From the NCBI GenBank assembly GCA_036005185.1, contig DASYQS010000035.1:32300-96299 (forward strand): 64,000 nucleotides of DNA. Reading direction: 5' to 3'. The DNA comes from VBAU01 sp036005185 (GTDB taxonomy: Bacteria > Bacteroidota > Bacteroidia > Chitinophagales > Chitinophagaceae). The notes below the pieces were generated by a model. The model did not search any database. It was given only the letters and a program-made list of their open reading frames with translations, and was not told the origin of the DNA. Below are positions 1-8,322 of the stretch, one piece after another. How positions within the stretch are numbered: position 1 is the stretch's first letter; each line of letters begins with the position of its first letter. A program made the position numbers and the translations under genes.

Positions 1-52
1 TAATTGAGGCTAAATATGTTGAATTCGAGGCTTTTTTCTAATGAAAATATTC

Positions 53-766
53 CTAAACTGACAACAGATCGCAAAAATAAAAACCGTAGTTCTTTTCCGT
101 TTGAGGGCCAGCGTCGGTATTTGCAGGTGCGAGGTATTCCCTATACACTACCTCACCTTTTTTAAAAGGTATTGGGTTCATAAAAATCGGGCTGTCATAA
201 ACAAAGGTGTGAAACTCACCATTCTCTCCGCACATGTCAACTGTTTTAGGCAAATCATTACAAAGACTTTGATCAATGATCCTTCCGCAAAAGCTTTTAT
301 CAAGAAATTTTTCATTGATGCAAACTATAATGGCTTTAAAACCTGATTCAATAAACTCCAGCATCAATTCTTTTGTGTCTTTTTTCCAGATGGGAAAAAC
401 GCATTCAACGCCTGCTGTTGCCAGCTTCTTCTCTCGATAGTTCTTGAGGTCTTCTAAAAAAATATCGCCAAAAATGCTGTGAGTAATTCCTTGCTCCTTC
501 AACCAATTTATTTTTTCCATCATGGCCGATTCATATTCACTCATAGCAGGTTGTTCGGGCAGCTCAATAGTGGTTAAAGGAATGTTTAGTGCTACTGCTT
601 GCGCCTCTAATAATTCTCGTCTTACTCCGTGCATGGAGATGCGGTTGTGAAAACTGTTTACGCTGGTCAGCAAATATTCAATTGTGAATTTTTTTTCTTG
701 CAATATTTTCCATAAAGCCAATGACGAATCCTTTCCACCGCTCCAATTGAAATAAGCCTTTATCAT
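53..766 (-). CDS. DUF71/Dph6-like ATP pyrophosphatase
   Basis: A 237-residue PP-loop enzyme. The ATP pyrophosphatase signature SGGKDS is at residues 9-14, a GDIFLED motif is near 100-106, and the family C-terminal GENGEFHT-type motif is near 180-187. Archaeal and eukaryotic members make diphthamide. A bacterial subgroup of DUF71/COG2102 has been predicted to act in B12 salvage, possibly as an amide ligase. The start overlaps the stop of the Cys-rich gene by 4 nt (ATGA), so the two are translationally coupled at the end of the riboswitch-led B12 operon. Diphthamide is absent from bacteria, so I infer the salvage role. The exact substrate is unknown. Confidence 0.85.
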   Translation of the reverse strand: MIKAYFNWSGGKDSSLALWKILQEKKFTIEYLLTSVNSFHNRISMHGVRRELLEAQAVALNIPLTTIELPEQPAMSEYESAMMEKINWLKEQGITHSIFGDIFLEDLKNYREKKLATAGVECVFPIWKKDTKELMLEFIESGFKAIIVCINEKFLDKSFCGRIIDQSLCNDLPKTVDMCGENGEFHTFVYDSPIFMNPIPFKKGEVVYREYLAPANTDAGPQTEKNYGFYFCDLLSV

Positions 767-972
767 CCCAACAAATATTTTTCTTTAAAAAACACATAGC
801 GATCTTTCAACTCAAGCAAACAGTTTTTGCATAAGCAATCATCATAACGCCCTTCAATAAATGCTCTTTCCTCATTGTTCAACGAAATGCCATAGCATTG
901 ACACTCTGTTATAGAGCCTAGCTTGCATTCGAATAAGCCTTCGCAACGCGGACAAGTTTTTTCTTCATGCAT
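763..972 (-). CDS. Cysteine-rich CWC-type mini-protein
   Basis: A 69-residue protein starting MHEEKTCPRC. The frame is open further upstream, but that stretch shadows the BtuF-like gene, so I chose the ATG at 972, which overlaps the BtuF-like stop by only 8 nt. Cysteines are arranged as CPRC near the N-terminus, a middle C-x-C, and C-x-x-C near 'CLCKNC'. This resembles the cysteine-rich CWC family and suggests a small zinc- or metal-binding domain. It sits between a cobalamin-binding protein and a DUF71 enzyme, overlapping both, so it is probably an accessory protein of B12 salvage. Its function is not established. Confidence 0.75.
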   Translation of the reverse strand: MHEEKTCPRCEGLFECKLGSITECQCYGISLNNEERAFIEGRYDDCLCKNCLLELKDRYVFFKEKYLLG

Positions 973-1906
973 GCACATGAGCCGGAGTTTTGTAAAATGG
1001 TAAATATTTATTGGCGAGATGGGTCGAAATTTTGAACAACTCCGGATGAAATAGAGCTGCCAGCAACTCAATGCCATCGACCAATGTTGATGCCGATGGC
1101 TGAGTAAACAAATCATAATCCGCGAGAAAGACTTGTTTTGTTTTTACAGCTTTCAAATCATTCCATCCTTCTTTTTTTGTAAGCAGGTACATTTCTTGTT
1201 TTGTTCTTTTTGTTTCAAACCCACATGGGGCAATCACTAACACTTCAGGGTTATACCTGATAATTTTTTCCCAAGATGTTACAATGGAGTCACCTGCAGG
1301 ATTGCTCAGCATATCAATGCCACCTGCCTGTGCAATTTGAAAAGGGATCCAATGCCCGCAATTATAGACGGGCTCAATCCATTCAAGCAAAGCCACTCTT
1401 TTCAATGGCATGCTGTGTTTTCGCAATTCATCGAGTATGCCAGACGTTCTTTGGTTTAATGCAGCTAAATAGCTATATGCTTTTTCCTCCTCGCCTAAAG
1501 CGGATGCAATGGTAACGGCTGTCCGATATACATCATCCAGATTTTGTGGTGTAAGAGCAATTAAACGCGGTTGTTTTTTCAGTTTGGCAACGGCAGCCGC
1601 TGTGCATTGAGTATCTATTTGACAAACCTCACATACATCTTGCGTAAAGATTATATCGGGTTGTATATTTTGTAATAAATCTTCATCGATATAATACAAA
1701 GTTTTACCCTGTGCTTTGCTGGCCGAAAAAATTTTGTCAATCTCGGCGCTGGAATATTGCTTGTCTTCCAATATGCAACGAACCAGCTTTGGTTTTTCTT
1801 TTAACGCTTCTGCCGGGCATTCGAATGTTACTCCATATAAATAGTGCTGTAATCCCATGTCATAGATCATTCGTGTTGACGCAGGTAAAAATGAGCATGC
1901 TTTCAT
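965..1906 (-). CDS. BtuF-like cobalamin-binding protein, apparently leaderless
   Basis: A 313-residue periplasmic-binding-protein fold of the helical-backbone type (COG0614, BtuF/FhuD-like). The N-terminal ACSFLPASTRMIY matches the usual start of the mature binding domain, and 'PEVLVIAPCGFE' matches the second-lobe strand. Canonical BtuF has a signal peptide and sits in the periplasm. Here the ATG is immediately in front of the mature fold, so no export signal is visible. Cys92, Cys95 and Cys101 form a C-x2-C-x5-C cluster not typical of BtuF. The gene lies downstream of the B12 riboswitch, BtuB-like and DUF6580 genes. A cytoplasmic corrinoid-binding role is inferred from this context. Confidence 0.8.
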   Translation of the reverse strand: MKACSFLPASTRMIYDMGLQHYLYGVTFECPAEALKEKPKLVRCILEDKQYSSAEIDKIFSASKAQGKTLYYIDEDLLQNIQPDIIFTQDVCEVCQIDTQCTAAAVAKLKKQPRLIALTPQNLDDVYRTAVTIASALGEEEKAYSYLAALNQRTSGILDELRKHSMPLKRVALLEWIEPVYNCGHWIPFQIAQAGGIDMLSNPAGDSIVTSWEKIIRYNPEVLVIAPCGFETKRTKQEMYLLTKKEGWNDLKAVKTKQVFLADYDLFTQPSASTLVDGIELLAALFHPELFKISTHLANKYLPFYKTPAHVHA

Positions 1907-1908
1907 GG

Positions 1909-1936
1909 TGAATAATGAATAATAAATAATGAATAA
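1909..1936. repeat. Heptamer tandem array
   Basis: Four consecutive 7-mers: TGAATAA at 1909, 1916 and 1930, and TAAATAA at 1923. The array begins two bases outside the start codon of the BtuF-like gene, so it would be the 5' leader if that gene had its own promoter, or intercistronic RNA if read through. It belongs to the dispersed heptamer family described in the findings. Confidence 0.75.
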
Positions 1937-1980
1937 GTTGCTCTAGTTATCGAAGGACAACTATTTGTAAACTCCTAGGA

Positions 1981-2562
1981 TCATTCAGCAATTCTCAATA
2001 CTGTGTATTTTCTTTTCATCCATTCAAATAAGCCAAACAAAACAACTCCATATACCAATGTACCGGCTAGAAAACGCCATTCATAAGGAATGGCAACTGT
2101 CAAACAAGCAAGAAAACCTTTTAAACTTTGCTCCCATGTTTTCGAACCTATCCAGATACCAAAATCAGTTACGATCCAGTGAATAAAAACACAAGCCAGA
2201 ACAGAGAGTAAAAAACGATTGATCGTGACTTTTTTTAATAACCATCTTCCTGTGAGCGTCATCAAAGCAAAAGCCCCATATACCCAATACCATTCGCCAT
2301 ATATAAGACCCTTGCTGTAAGCTTTAAAAACGGTTTGGTGTAAAATGATATCCGAAATAAAAAGCATTAATAAAGGGAAGGCGAATGCCTTCCACTTCTT
2401 GTTGAAATAAGCACCTCCGAAAAGCGCCATGGCTCCGATTGGAGAAAAGTTAGCCAATGGAGAAATATCATAATTAAAATTAAAGATCACTCTTATCGCG
2501 GCGGTGATAGATATGAAGACCAATAAAACAACGGTACGTGGATCAAATTTTATATTTGTCAT
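1981..2562 (-). CDS. DUF6580 integral membrane protein
   Basis: A 193-residue hydrophobic protein with about five to six predicted membrane segments. It carries the family signature around 'NFSPIGAMALFGGAYF' (residues 38-53). DUF6580 proteins are annotated as putative transporters and resemble the small substrate-binding (S) subunits of ECF transporters. The gene starts 16 nt after the BtuB-like receptor gene and lies under the same cobalamin riboswitch. It is therefore a good candidate for the inner-membrane step of corrinoid uptake. No ABC ATPase or BtuC-like permease is nearby, which fits such a role. The transport assignment is inferred. Confidence 0.8.
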   Translation of the reverse strand: MTNIKFDPRTVVLLVFISITAAIRVIFNFNYDISPLANFSPIGAMALFGGAYFNKKWKAFAFPLLMLFISDIILHQTVFKAYSKGLIYGEWYWVYGAFALMTLTGRWLLKKVTINRFLLSVLACVFIHWIVTDFGIWIGSKTWEQSLKGFLACLTVAIPYEWRFLAGTLVYGVVLFGLFEWMKRKYTVLRIAE

Positions 2563-2578
2563 AAGAATAGCTTTATAA

Positions 2579-4438
2579 TTATAAGTGAAAACGAAGACCT
2601 CCTGTTACGTTCAAGCCCTGCACACTGTAACCATATACTTCATAATAATCTTTATTGTTGACCAAGTTTTTTGCATCAACAAAAAGGTTTAGCTTTTTAT
2701 TTAACAGGTTATATTCAGCATACATATTCCACAGCGCATAAGCTTTCAAATCAACTTGTGTTGAGGGAAAGCTGAGATAATTATTATCTATGCGCTTACC
2801 TGTGACCTGTAATGAACTGCTGATGAATAAATTTTTATTGATCTGATACCCCACAAATAAATGAGCATTATGCTTGGGTCTTCGGATCAAATTATAATAG
2901 CTCGTATCCTTGCTCGCAAGTTTTTGTGTGATCTTTCCGTCAACATAAGCATAATTTACTTTGATGGTAATTTGTTTGTTAACTGCATAACTCACTTCAA
3001 CCTCGGCACCATAATCGTGCTGCTTATCGCGGTTTTCATATCCATTGCTTCCATAGATAATTGCATTATCGATCGACCGGTTGAACCCGGTAACAATAAA
3101 TTCCAGTTTTCTTTCCAGCAATGCGGTTTGCAAGCCTGCCTCCTGTGTGTTTGATTTTTCAGGCTTTAAATTTGGATTGGCACCAAAAGGACCAAAAAGT
3201 TCATTGATAGATGGCGCTCGGAAACCACTTGTAAGATTGATGAACAGCTTTACGTTGCTGTTTATTAAATAAGATGGATTAAAACTGTACGTAAAATTAT
3301 TTCCATATTGATTGTGATGATTAAATCGGCCGCCTAACTCCGCATTCAATCCTTTATTGCTTTTGAAATATAAAGACGCATAAGGACTAACAATATTGTT
3401 GACCGTATCCGTTTCAGCAATTCGATAGCTTTGATAGTTTAGCCCGGCAACTAATTGCACATTTTTACTAAAACTATAGTCGGTATAAGTTTCAGCGTGA
3501 TGAAATTTTCCCTTTGTAATAAACTCTCCATATTGACTTGCATAATTTCTTTTTGTTAGGTCATAGCCATAATTGAAATGTATCGTTCCGGCTTTATAAA
3601 CGTAGTGTCCCGTTAATCCTGTATTTACCAATGATGCGGTATAATGATTAGATGCATCTCCAAATTGAAAAGCATCATAACCCCCTTTGAATTGAGTAAA
3701 CCGGTAATAAGGAGAGATTTTAAATTTATTGGACAGATTAATGCCTACGATGGTTTGCAAGGCATGTTGTGTAAAACCATCCTTATCAAAATTTGCTTTG
3801 CCGGTTGTATCCTTCGCTTCCGAGATTCCATCCGTGTTATAATACACATAATTCAGATCGTATTCCAGCCATTTTGTTTTCTGACTGATGTTTGCATTGC
3901 CTTTGAAAGTATTATAGCTGCCATAAGTAAGCAAGCCATTGAGTTGAGGCTTTGTGGTGATTGGTTTTTTTGAAATGATATTGATCACACCTGCCACCGC
4001 ATTCGAACCGTACAATGTGCTTTGACTTCCTTTTAGAATTTCAATCCTTTCAATATTATCCAAAGAAAGCAATCGCAAATCAAAACTGCCACCGACACCT
4101 GATGGGTCATTTAGGGGAACACCATCAAGCAGGATCAGCGTGTATTTATCTGTAGCACCACGAAGAAATAGTGATTTGTCTTTACCCGGATTGCTGGTTG
4201 CACCATTAACCACAATGCCTGTTTGCTCATTTAATAATTGAGAGAGATCCTTACCGCCGCTTCGCTCGATCTGATCTCTGGTAATAACCGTAATTACTTT
4301 TCCAGTTCCGCTTTGTTTTTGAGGAAATTTATTGGCAGTAATCACCACCTCATCCATAGTTTTTGAAGTCGTGTCCTGTTGCGCAGATAGTTGGCTGCTG
4401 ATAATTACCGCAGCCACAACAAAAATTTTCTTTTTCAT
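2579..4438 (-). CDS. btuB: TonB-dependent cobalamin receptor, BtuB-like
   Basis: A 619-residue outer-membrane receptor. I start it at MKKKIFVVAAV, because the 27 upstream codons of open frame are unconserved-looking. A signal peptide ends at SAQQ, then DEVVITANKFPQ forms a TonB-box-like segment. A plug domain follows ('GKDLSQLLNEQTGIVVNG', 'LFLRGATDKYTLILLDGVPLNDP', 'NIERIEILKGSQSTLYGSNAVAGVINIIS'), then a beta barrel ending in an aromatic-alternating strand. The length matches BtuB-type receptors (about 610-650). A cobalamin riboswitch directly precedes it on the same strand, which strongly supports corrinoid as substrate and B12-repressed expression. Confidence 0.9.
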   Translation of the reverse strand: MKKKIFVVAAVIISSQLSAQQDTTSKTMDEVVITANKFPQKQSGTGKVITVITRDQIERSGGKDLSQLLNEQTGIVVNGATSNPGKDKSLFLRGATDKYTLILLDGVPLNDPSGVGGSFDLRLLSLDNIERIEILKGSQSTLYGSNAVAGVINIISKKPITTKPQLNGLLTYGSYNTFKGNANISQKTKWLEYDLNYVYYNTDGISEAKDTTGKANFDKDGFTQHALQTIVGINLSNKFKISPYYRFTQFKGGYDAFQFGDASNHYTASLVNTGLTGHYVYKAGTIHFNYGYDLTKRNYASQYGEFITKGKFHHAETYTDYSFSKNVQLVAGLNYQSYRIAETDTVNNIVSPYASLYFKSNKGLNAELGGRFNHHNQYGNNFTYSFNPSYLINSNVKLFINLTSGFRAPSINELFGPFGANPNLKPEKSNTQEAGLQTALLERKLEFIVTGFNRSIDNAIIYGSNGYENRDKQHDYGAEVEVSYAVNKQITIKVNYAYVDGKITQKLASKDTSYYNLIRRPKHNAHLFVGYQINKNLFISSSLQVTGKRIDNNYLSFPSTQVDLKAYALWNMYAEYNLLNKKLNLFVDAKNLVNNKDYYEVYGYSVQGLNVTGGLRFHL

Positions 4439-4547
4439 TTTAAAAATTTTTTGTGACTGCTTTCGGAAAAATAAAGATGAATATAAATGCCACCCGGCGT
4501 TTACATTTCCGCTTTTCACCCGAAAGCAAAATTAAATGTTGTTTGAT

Positions 4548-4765
4548 CTGGCAGGTCTTCTGGCTTGGCTTCTGCTGATCACCTTCCCGCTGATGTGTGA
4601 GGGAAAACATCAACAGTGGTATTGAAGTCAGCAGGTCAATGGGTAATAGTCAATGGTCGATAAAACTTACCATTCACCACTCACCATTCACAACCTTACA
4701 GCTACGGGGATAGCGCCGGATTTTCACCGGACTTCCCTTTTAACCCCGACTTGTCGGGGACCAAA
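4548..4765 (-). promoter_or_regulatory. Cobalamin (AdoCbl) riboswitch
   Basis: Read on the minus strand, the B12-box AGCCAGAAGACCTGCC is complete at about 4550-4566. The conserved core with GGTGAAAATCCGG and CCGTAGCTGTAA lies at about 4697-4732. A GC-rich P1-like pair (CCCCGAC/GTCGGGG) sits at 4744-4759. The element ends about 110 nt upstream of the btuB-like start and should repress the operon when B12 is plentiful. A peripheral arm (4635-4693) is made of heptamer repeats rather than usual riboswitch sequence. Confidence 0.92.
4635..4693. repeat. Paired heptamer arrays inside the riboswitch
   Basis: Two 4-unit heptamer arrays face each other. The left arm has GTCAATG at 4635 and 4649. The right arm has CTTACCA at 4666 and TTCACCA at 4673. 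A 3-bp gap separates them. AATGGT (4652-4657) can pair with ACCATT (4669-4674), so the arrays should fold as a hairpin extension in a variable region of the cobalamin riboswitch. Confidence 0.7.
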
Positions 4766-4806
4766 TCAGCAGCAAATGTAATGGAGTGAAACAAAGAATG
4801 ATTGAA

Positions 4807-4827
4807 TTATTTATTATTAATTATTAA
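4807..4827. repeat. Short heptamer array
   Basis: Three uninterrupted 7-mers: TTATTTA at 4807, then TTATTAA at 4814 and 4821. They lie between the stop of the second TonB receptor and the riboswitch. This is the same A/T-type heptamer as the array at 1909-1936 read on the opposite strand. Confidence 0.6.
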
Positions 4828-4868
4828 CAGCCCGCAAATACTTGAGCATTCATACATGGAGAAGGCTA

Positions 4869-6932
4869 TCAATTAAAATGGATTGAGGCCCCGCCATAGA
4901 AATTTCTTCCCGGAGCTACATTATAATATCTACCACCGGCAGCATTTATGTCATTGCCTAAACTGTAGGTTGTATTGAATAGATTTTCACCACCGATAAA
5001 CATGTCAAGCTGCATTTTTGATGTTAGTGATTTTTTACAGCCAAGCCGTATTCCAAATAAATTATAGGGGGAAGCAAATTCAGAATTTGCATCGTTCAAT
5101 GCAATATGATCACTGTAAAAATAGCTGAGGTTAGAATAAATGTCTTGCTTAATATTCATGTCAAATCCTGCAGCTACTGTGTTGGGTGCTACACTTGGCA
5201 ACAGTTTTCCTGAATAATCTGTAGTCGATTGCTTAAACTCGTCATAGTTGAACTTATTCCATGTATAGCTCATCCATACTTTGGCATTCGAAATGAATGA
5301 ATGTTGCTGATCAAAAAATTTATAGCTTGACTGGAATTCTATCCCTCTTTGTTTGGTCGAGCCGGCATTGGTAAAATAATCAGCATTACTGGCGTCCTTT
5401 CGCTGAACAATTGCATTTTTCAAACGATAATAAAAAGCATTTATTTCAACATATAATTTTTGACTCAGCCAACTGCTTTTTGTTCCTGCTTCATAATTTA
5501 TTCCATGCTCAGCTTGTAAGTCAGTGCTGATAACTGTAGTAGAAGGCAATACCTCGGCAACTGTTGGCGGAGAGAAACCCTTTGATACACTTCCGTATAA
5601 CCAAAGATTTTCAACTATCCTTTTTGATAAGGCCACTCTTGGAGCTAATTCATTATTGAATATCCTCTTTACCGGGGTAAAATTAGAAACGGAAACTCGA
5701 TTGATTTTTATGGATGCTTGGTTTGAGCTTAAACCTAAAGTCACATCCCAGTCTTTTGGCAGTTGAATGTTCGCCTGTGCAAATAATGAATAAATCTTCG
5801 GGTGGATATCGTCATTCGTCTGCAGCACATCCGGTCTTCCATATTTATTTGTATAGGTTTTTGTATTAAAAAATCCCATTTGGATTTCGCCCCCAAAAAC
5901 GATTTGCCACAAGGATTGATTTAGTCGGCGATTCCATTTAAAAACAGTTCTTCCGCCCCATTGCGGCTCCTTTCTTTTTTCATAATTGCGAAAAGTAGGA
6001 TTTTTTATTTCTGAAAATGAGCCGTAGAAGATCGTCGTGTTGTCAAACTGAGTTGAAAACCTATACTTATTTGTTATTCCGGCCAAAACCGTTTTTTGAA
6101 AAATAGCTGCTTTTGCACTATCTGCACTCGGAAGGGTTCCTGCTTTTGGTCTGGAAGCTCGTGGATCAGCAAGATATTCTGCTCTTGTTAATGCACCTGG
6201 GGTTTGATAGTATAAATCACCATACAAAACAGAAAGCTTTATTTCTTCTTTTTGACACCTCAAGATTTTCATTTGCCAGTTTGCTGCTTCACGATACATA
6301 GAAGTGTGATCGCGATAGCCATCGCTATTTTGATGAGAATAACTTAATACATTCTGCCAGCTTTCTTTTCCGGCTCTTAACTGAAGATTTGCGTTAAACA
6401 AGCCATAACTTCCACCTAATACAGTTGCATCAAAACCTTTTTGCCAGTTTTCAGGAAGACTATGAATTAATATCACTCCGCCTGTTCCAGCTCCGTACAA
6501 ACTTCCACCCGGTCCTTTGATGATTTCAATAGAATTAAAATTATAATAGCTAAGTTGGTTTAGGTAGGTATTACCACCCGCATCCGTAAAAGGAATTTCA
6601 TCCCAATAAATTTTTACGTTGCGAACGCCGAAAGGAGATCTCAATGTGCTACCCCGTATATTCATTCGGTAACTGCCTGGTGAGCGTTCTTCCATTCTTA
6701 CACCAGGTGTGCTGTTCAAAGCAGGAAGAATGCTTGTATTGTTATATCGTTCCAGTTGAGGGTCGCTTATAAAATTGACAGCGGCTGATGTTTGTTTTAA
6801 TTGCCGGTTTTGTTCATAAGCCCTTACAATTACTTCACTGAGATTTTTTGATGAATCAGGATTTTCTTTCTGTGCTAAAAGGAATAACGGAACAAAAAAA
6901 TAAAAAGCTAAATAGAGTAAAGTTTTATTCAT
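4869..6932 (-). CDS. TonB-dependent outer-membrane receptor
   Basis: A 687-residue receptor with signal peptide MNKTLLYLAFYFFVPLFLLAQ and a TonB-box-like 'SEVIVRAYEQNR' stretch. The plug domain is around residues 45-155 ('NTSILPALNSTPGVRMEERSPG', 'NIRGSTLRSPFGVRNVKIYWDEIP', 'IEIIKGPGGSLYGAGTGGVI'). A long beta barrel closes with 'GRNFYGGASIHFN'. The plug motifs resemble iron-siderophore receptors (FecA-like), so the cargo could be ferric or another metal chelate. It lies upstream of the B12 riboswitch, not under it, so cobalamin regulation is not indicated. It is divergent from the APC permease, with 49 bp between starts. Confidence 0.88.
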   Translation of the reverse strand: MNKTLLYLAFYFFVPLFLLAQKENPDSSKNLSEVIVRAYEQNRQLKQTSAAVNFISDPQLERYNNTSILPALNSTPGVRMEERSPGSYRMNIRGSTLRSPFGVRNVKIYWDEIPFTDAGGNTYLNQLSYYNFNSIEIIKGPGGSLYGAGTGGVILIHSLPENWQKGFDATVLGGSYGLFNANLQLRAGKESWQNVLSYSHQNSDGYRDHTSMYREAANWQMKILRCQKEEIKLSVLYGDLYYQTPGALTRAEYLADPRASRPKAGTLPSADSAKAAIFQKTVLAGITNKYRFSTQFDNTTIFYGSFSEIKNPTFRNYEKRKEPQWGGRTVFKWNRRLNQSLWQIVFGGEIQMGFFNTKTYTNKYGRPDVLQTNDDIHPKIYSLFAQANIQLPKDWDVTLGLSSNQASIKINRVSVSNFTPVKRIFNNELAPRVALSKRIVENLWLYGSVSKGFSPPTVAEVLPSTTVISTDLQAEHGINYEAGTKSSWLSQKLYVEINAFYYRLKNAIVQRKDASNADYFTNAGSTKQRGIEFQSSYKFFDQQHSFISNAKVWMSYTWNKFNYDEFKQSTTDYSGKLLPSVAPNTVAAGFDMNIKQDIYSNLSYFYSDHIALNDANSEFASPYNLFGIRLGCKKSLTSKMQLDMFIGGENLFNTTYSLGNDINAAGGRYYNVAPGRNFYGGASIHFN

Positions 6933-6981
6933 GGTATAGGTACATGCAACTAAGTTAGAACGTTTTTCCTATCTTCAACAC

Positions 6982-8316
6982 ATGACTGCAAAGAATAAGC
7001 TTGGCTTGTTTGATTTTACAATGATTGTTATTGGCCTTGTGATTGGGATGGGCATTTTTCGGACAGCCAAGGATGCTGCCAGCGCAGCAATAAACCCTAC
7101 TATTTATTTCGGAGCGTGGATTGTTGGCGGCCTTGTTGCTTTATGCGGTGCACTTACCTATGCAGAAATTGGTTCAAGATATCCTGTAACTGGCGGTTAC
7201 TATAAAGTTTTCTCTTATGCCTATCATCCCTCTATAGCTTTTGGGTTGAACTCAAGTATTCTTATTTCAAATGCTGCGTCTGTTTCAGGTGTTGCATTAA
7301 TTGGGGCGGGCTATATCAGTAAAGTTTTTTTAGGCGATACTTCTACAGATTTCATAAAAGTGCTGATTGCAATGGTCGCCATCTTTATTTTTTATGGAGT
7401 GAATTTGCTAGGCCTTAAAATGAGTGCAAAAACGCAAAGCATATTAATGCTGATAAAGATCAGCATGATTATTTTGTTGATCGTAGCACTCTTCTTCCCG
7501 GCGGCTTATAATACTGATCCCTCTGCAACTGTCCCCAATGAAATAATTGGATGGAAAGATTGGATCAAGTCATTCGGAATTACCCTGATCGCTGTTTCAT
7601 TTACCTATGGAGGGTATCAACAAACGATTAATTTCGGCAATGAAGTTGATAGGCCAAACAAAAATATCCCTCGTGCAATTTTTATCGGTATTGCAGTAAT
7701 CATCTTGCTATACCTTACTGTAAACATTGCTTACTACAAAATCGTTGGGTTTAATAACATGAAATCTACCGGAGAAATTGCTTCAGTGGTAGTTGGAAAA
7801 ATGTTTGGCGTTGGAGGAGCCAACTTTTTTTCCGGACTTCTTTTTCTTTCGGTGCTGGCTTATGTAAATGTTTCATTAATGAGCAACCCACGAGTAGTCT
7901 ATGCAATGAGCGAAGACGGAGTCTTCCCAAAAATTTTTCAAAAGAAAAACGAAAAAAAAGATGTTCTTGTAGTTTCTCTTTCCGTTTTTTCTGCCGTCTG
8001 CATCATAGTGCTTTTCTTCGCCGATACCTTCGAAAAGATCCTCAGCTTTTCTATATTTCTCGATTCTTTTGGAATGGCAACTTCCGCATCCACCATTTTT
8101 ATTTTACGCAAACGAACAAAAGAACTGGATAATACAGGTATTTATAAAATGGGGTTATTTCCCTTGCAGCCGCTTGTATTTATTGCTGCATATATTTTCG
8201 TATGCACCAGTATAATATTTAATACACCTTATATTGCATTAACAGGGGCAGGGGTATTGATAGGCTTTACACTTATTTATTTTATTATTCGCAGTCTTTC
8301 TAAAAAAGAATCTTGA
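6982..8316 (+). CDS. APC-family amino acid permease
   Basis: A 444-residue inner-membrane transporter with about 12 hydrophobic segments. The APC N-terminal signature 'LGLFDFTMIVIGLVIGMGIF' is at residues 7-26 (the conserved GxGIF substrate-binding loop of helix 1), and 'GALTYAEIGSRYPVTGGYY' of helix 3 follows. The length is normal for the family. The next gene, a PLP-dependent Cys/Met-type enzyme, starts 6 nt after its stop, so the pair probably imports and breaks down or converts one amino acid. A sulphur amino acid is the natural guess, but the sequence does not prove it. Confidence 0.88.
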   Translation: MTAKNKLGLFDFTMIVIGLVIGMGIFRTAKDAASAAINPTIYFGAWIVGGLVALCGALTYAEIGSRYPVTGGYYKVFSYAYHPSIAFGLNSSILISNAASVSGVALIGAGYISKVFLGDTSTDFIKVLIAMVAIFIFYGVNLLGLKMSAKTQSILMLIKISMIILLIVALFFPAAYNTDPSATVPNEIIGWKDWIKSFGITLIAVSFTYGGYQQTINFGNEVDRPNKNIPRAIFIGIAVIILLYLTVNIAYYKIVGFNNMKSTGEIASVVVGKMFGVGGANFFSGLLFLSVLAYVNVSLMSNPRVVYAMSEDGVFPKIFQKKNEKKDVLVVSLSVFSAVCIIVLFFADTFEKILSFSIFLDSFGMATSASTIFILRKRTKELDNTGIYKMGLFPLQPLVFIAAYIFVCTSIIFNTPYIALTGAGVLIGFTLIYFIIRSLSKKES

Positions 8317-8322
8317 ACCATC

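Noticed and set aside
101..346. Plus-strand open frame of 81 codons opposite the DUF71 gene
   Set aside because: Lies wholly within a well-supported PP-loop gene on the other strand and has no recognisable motif.
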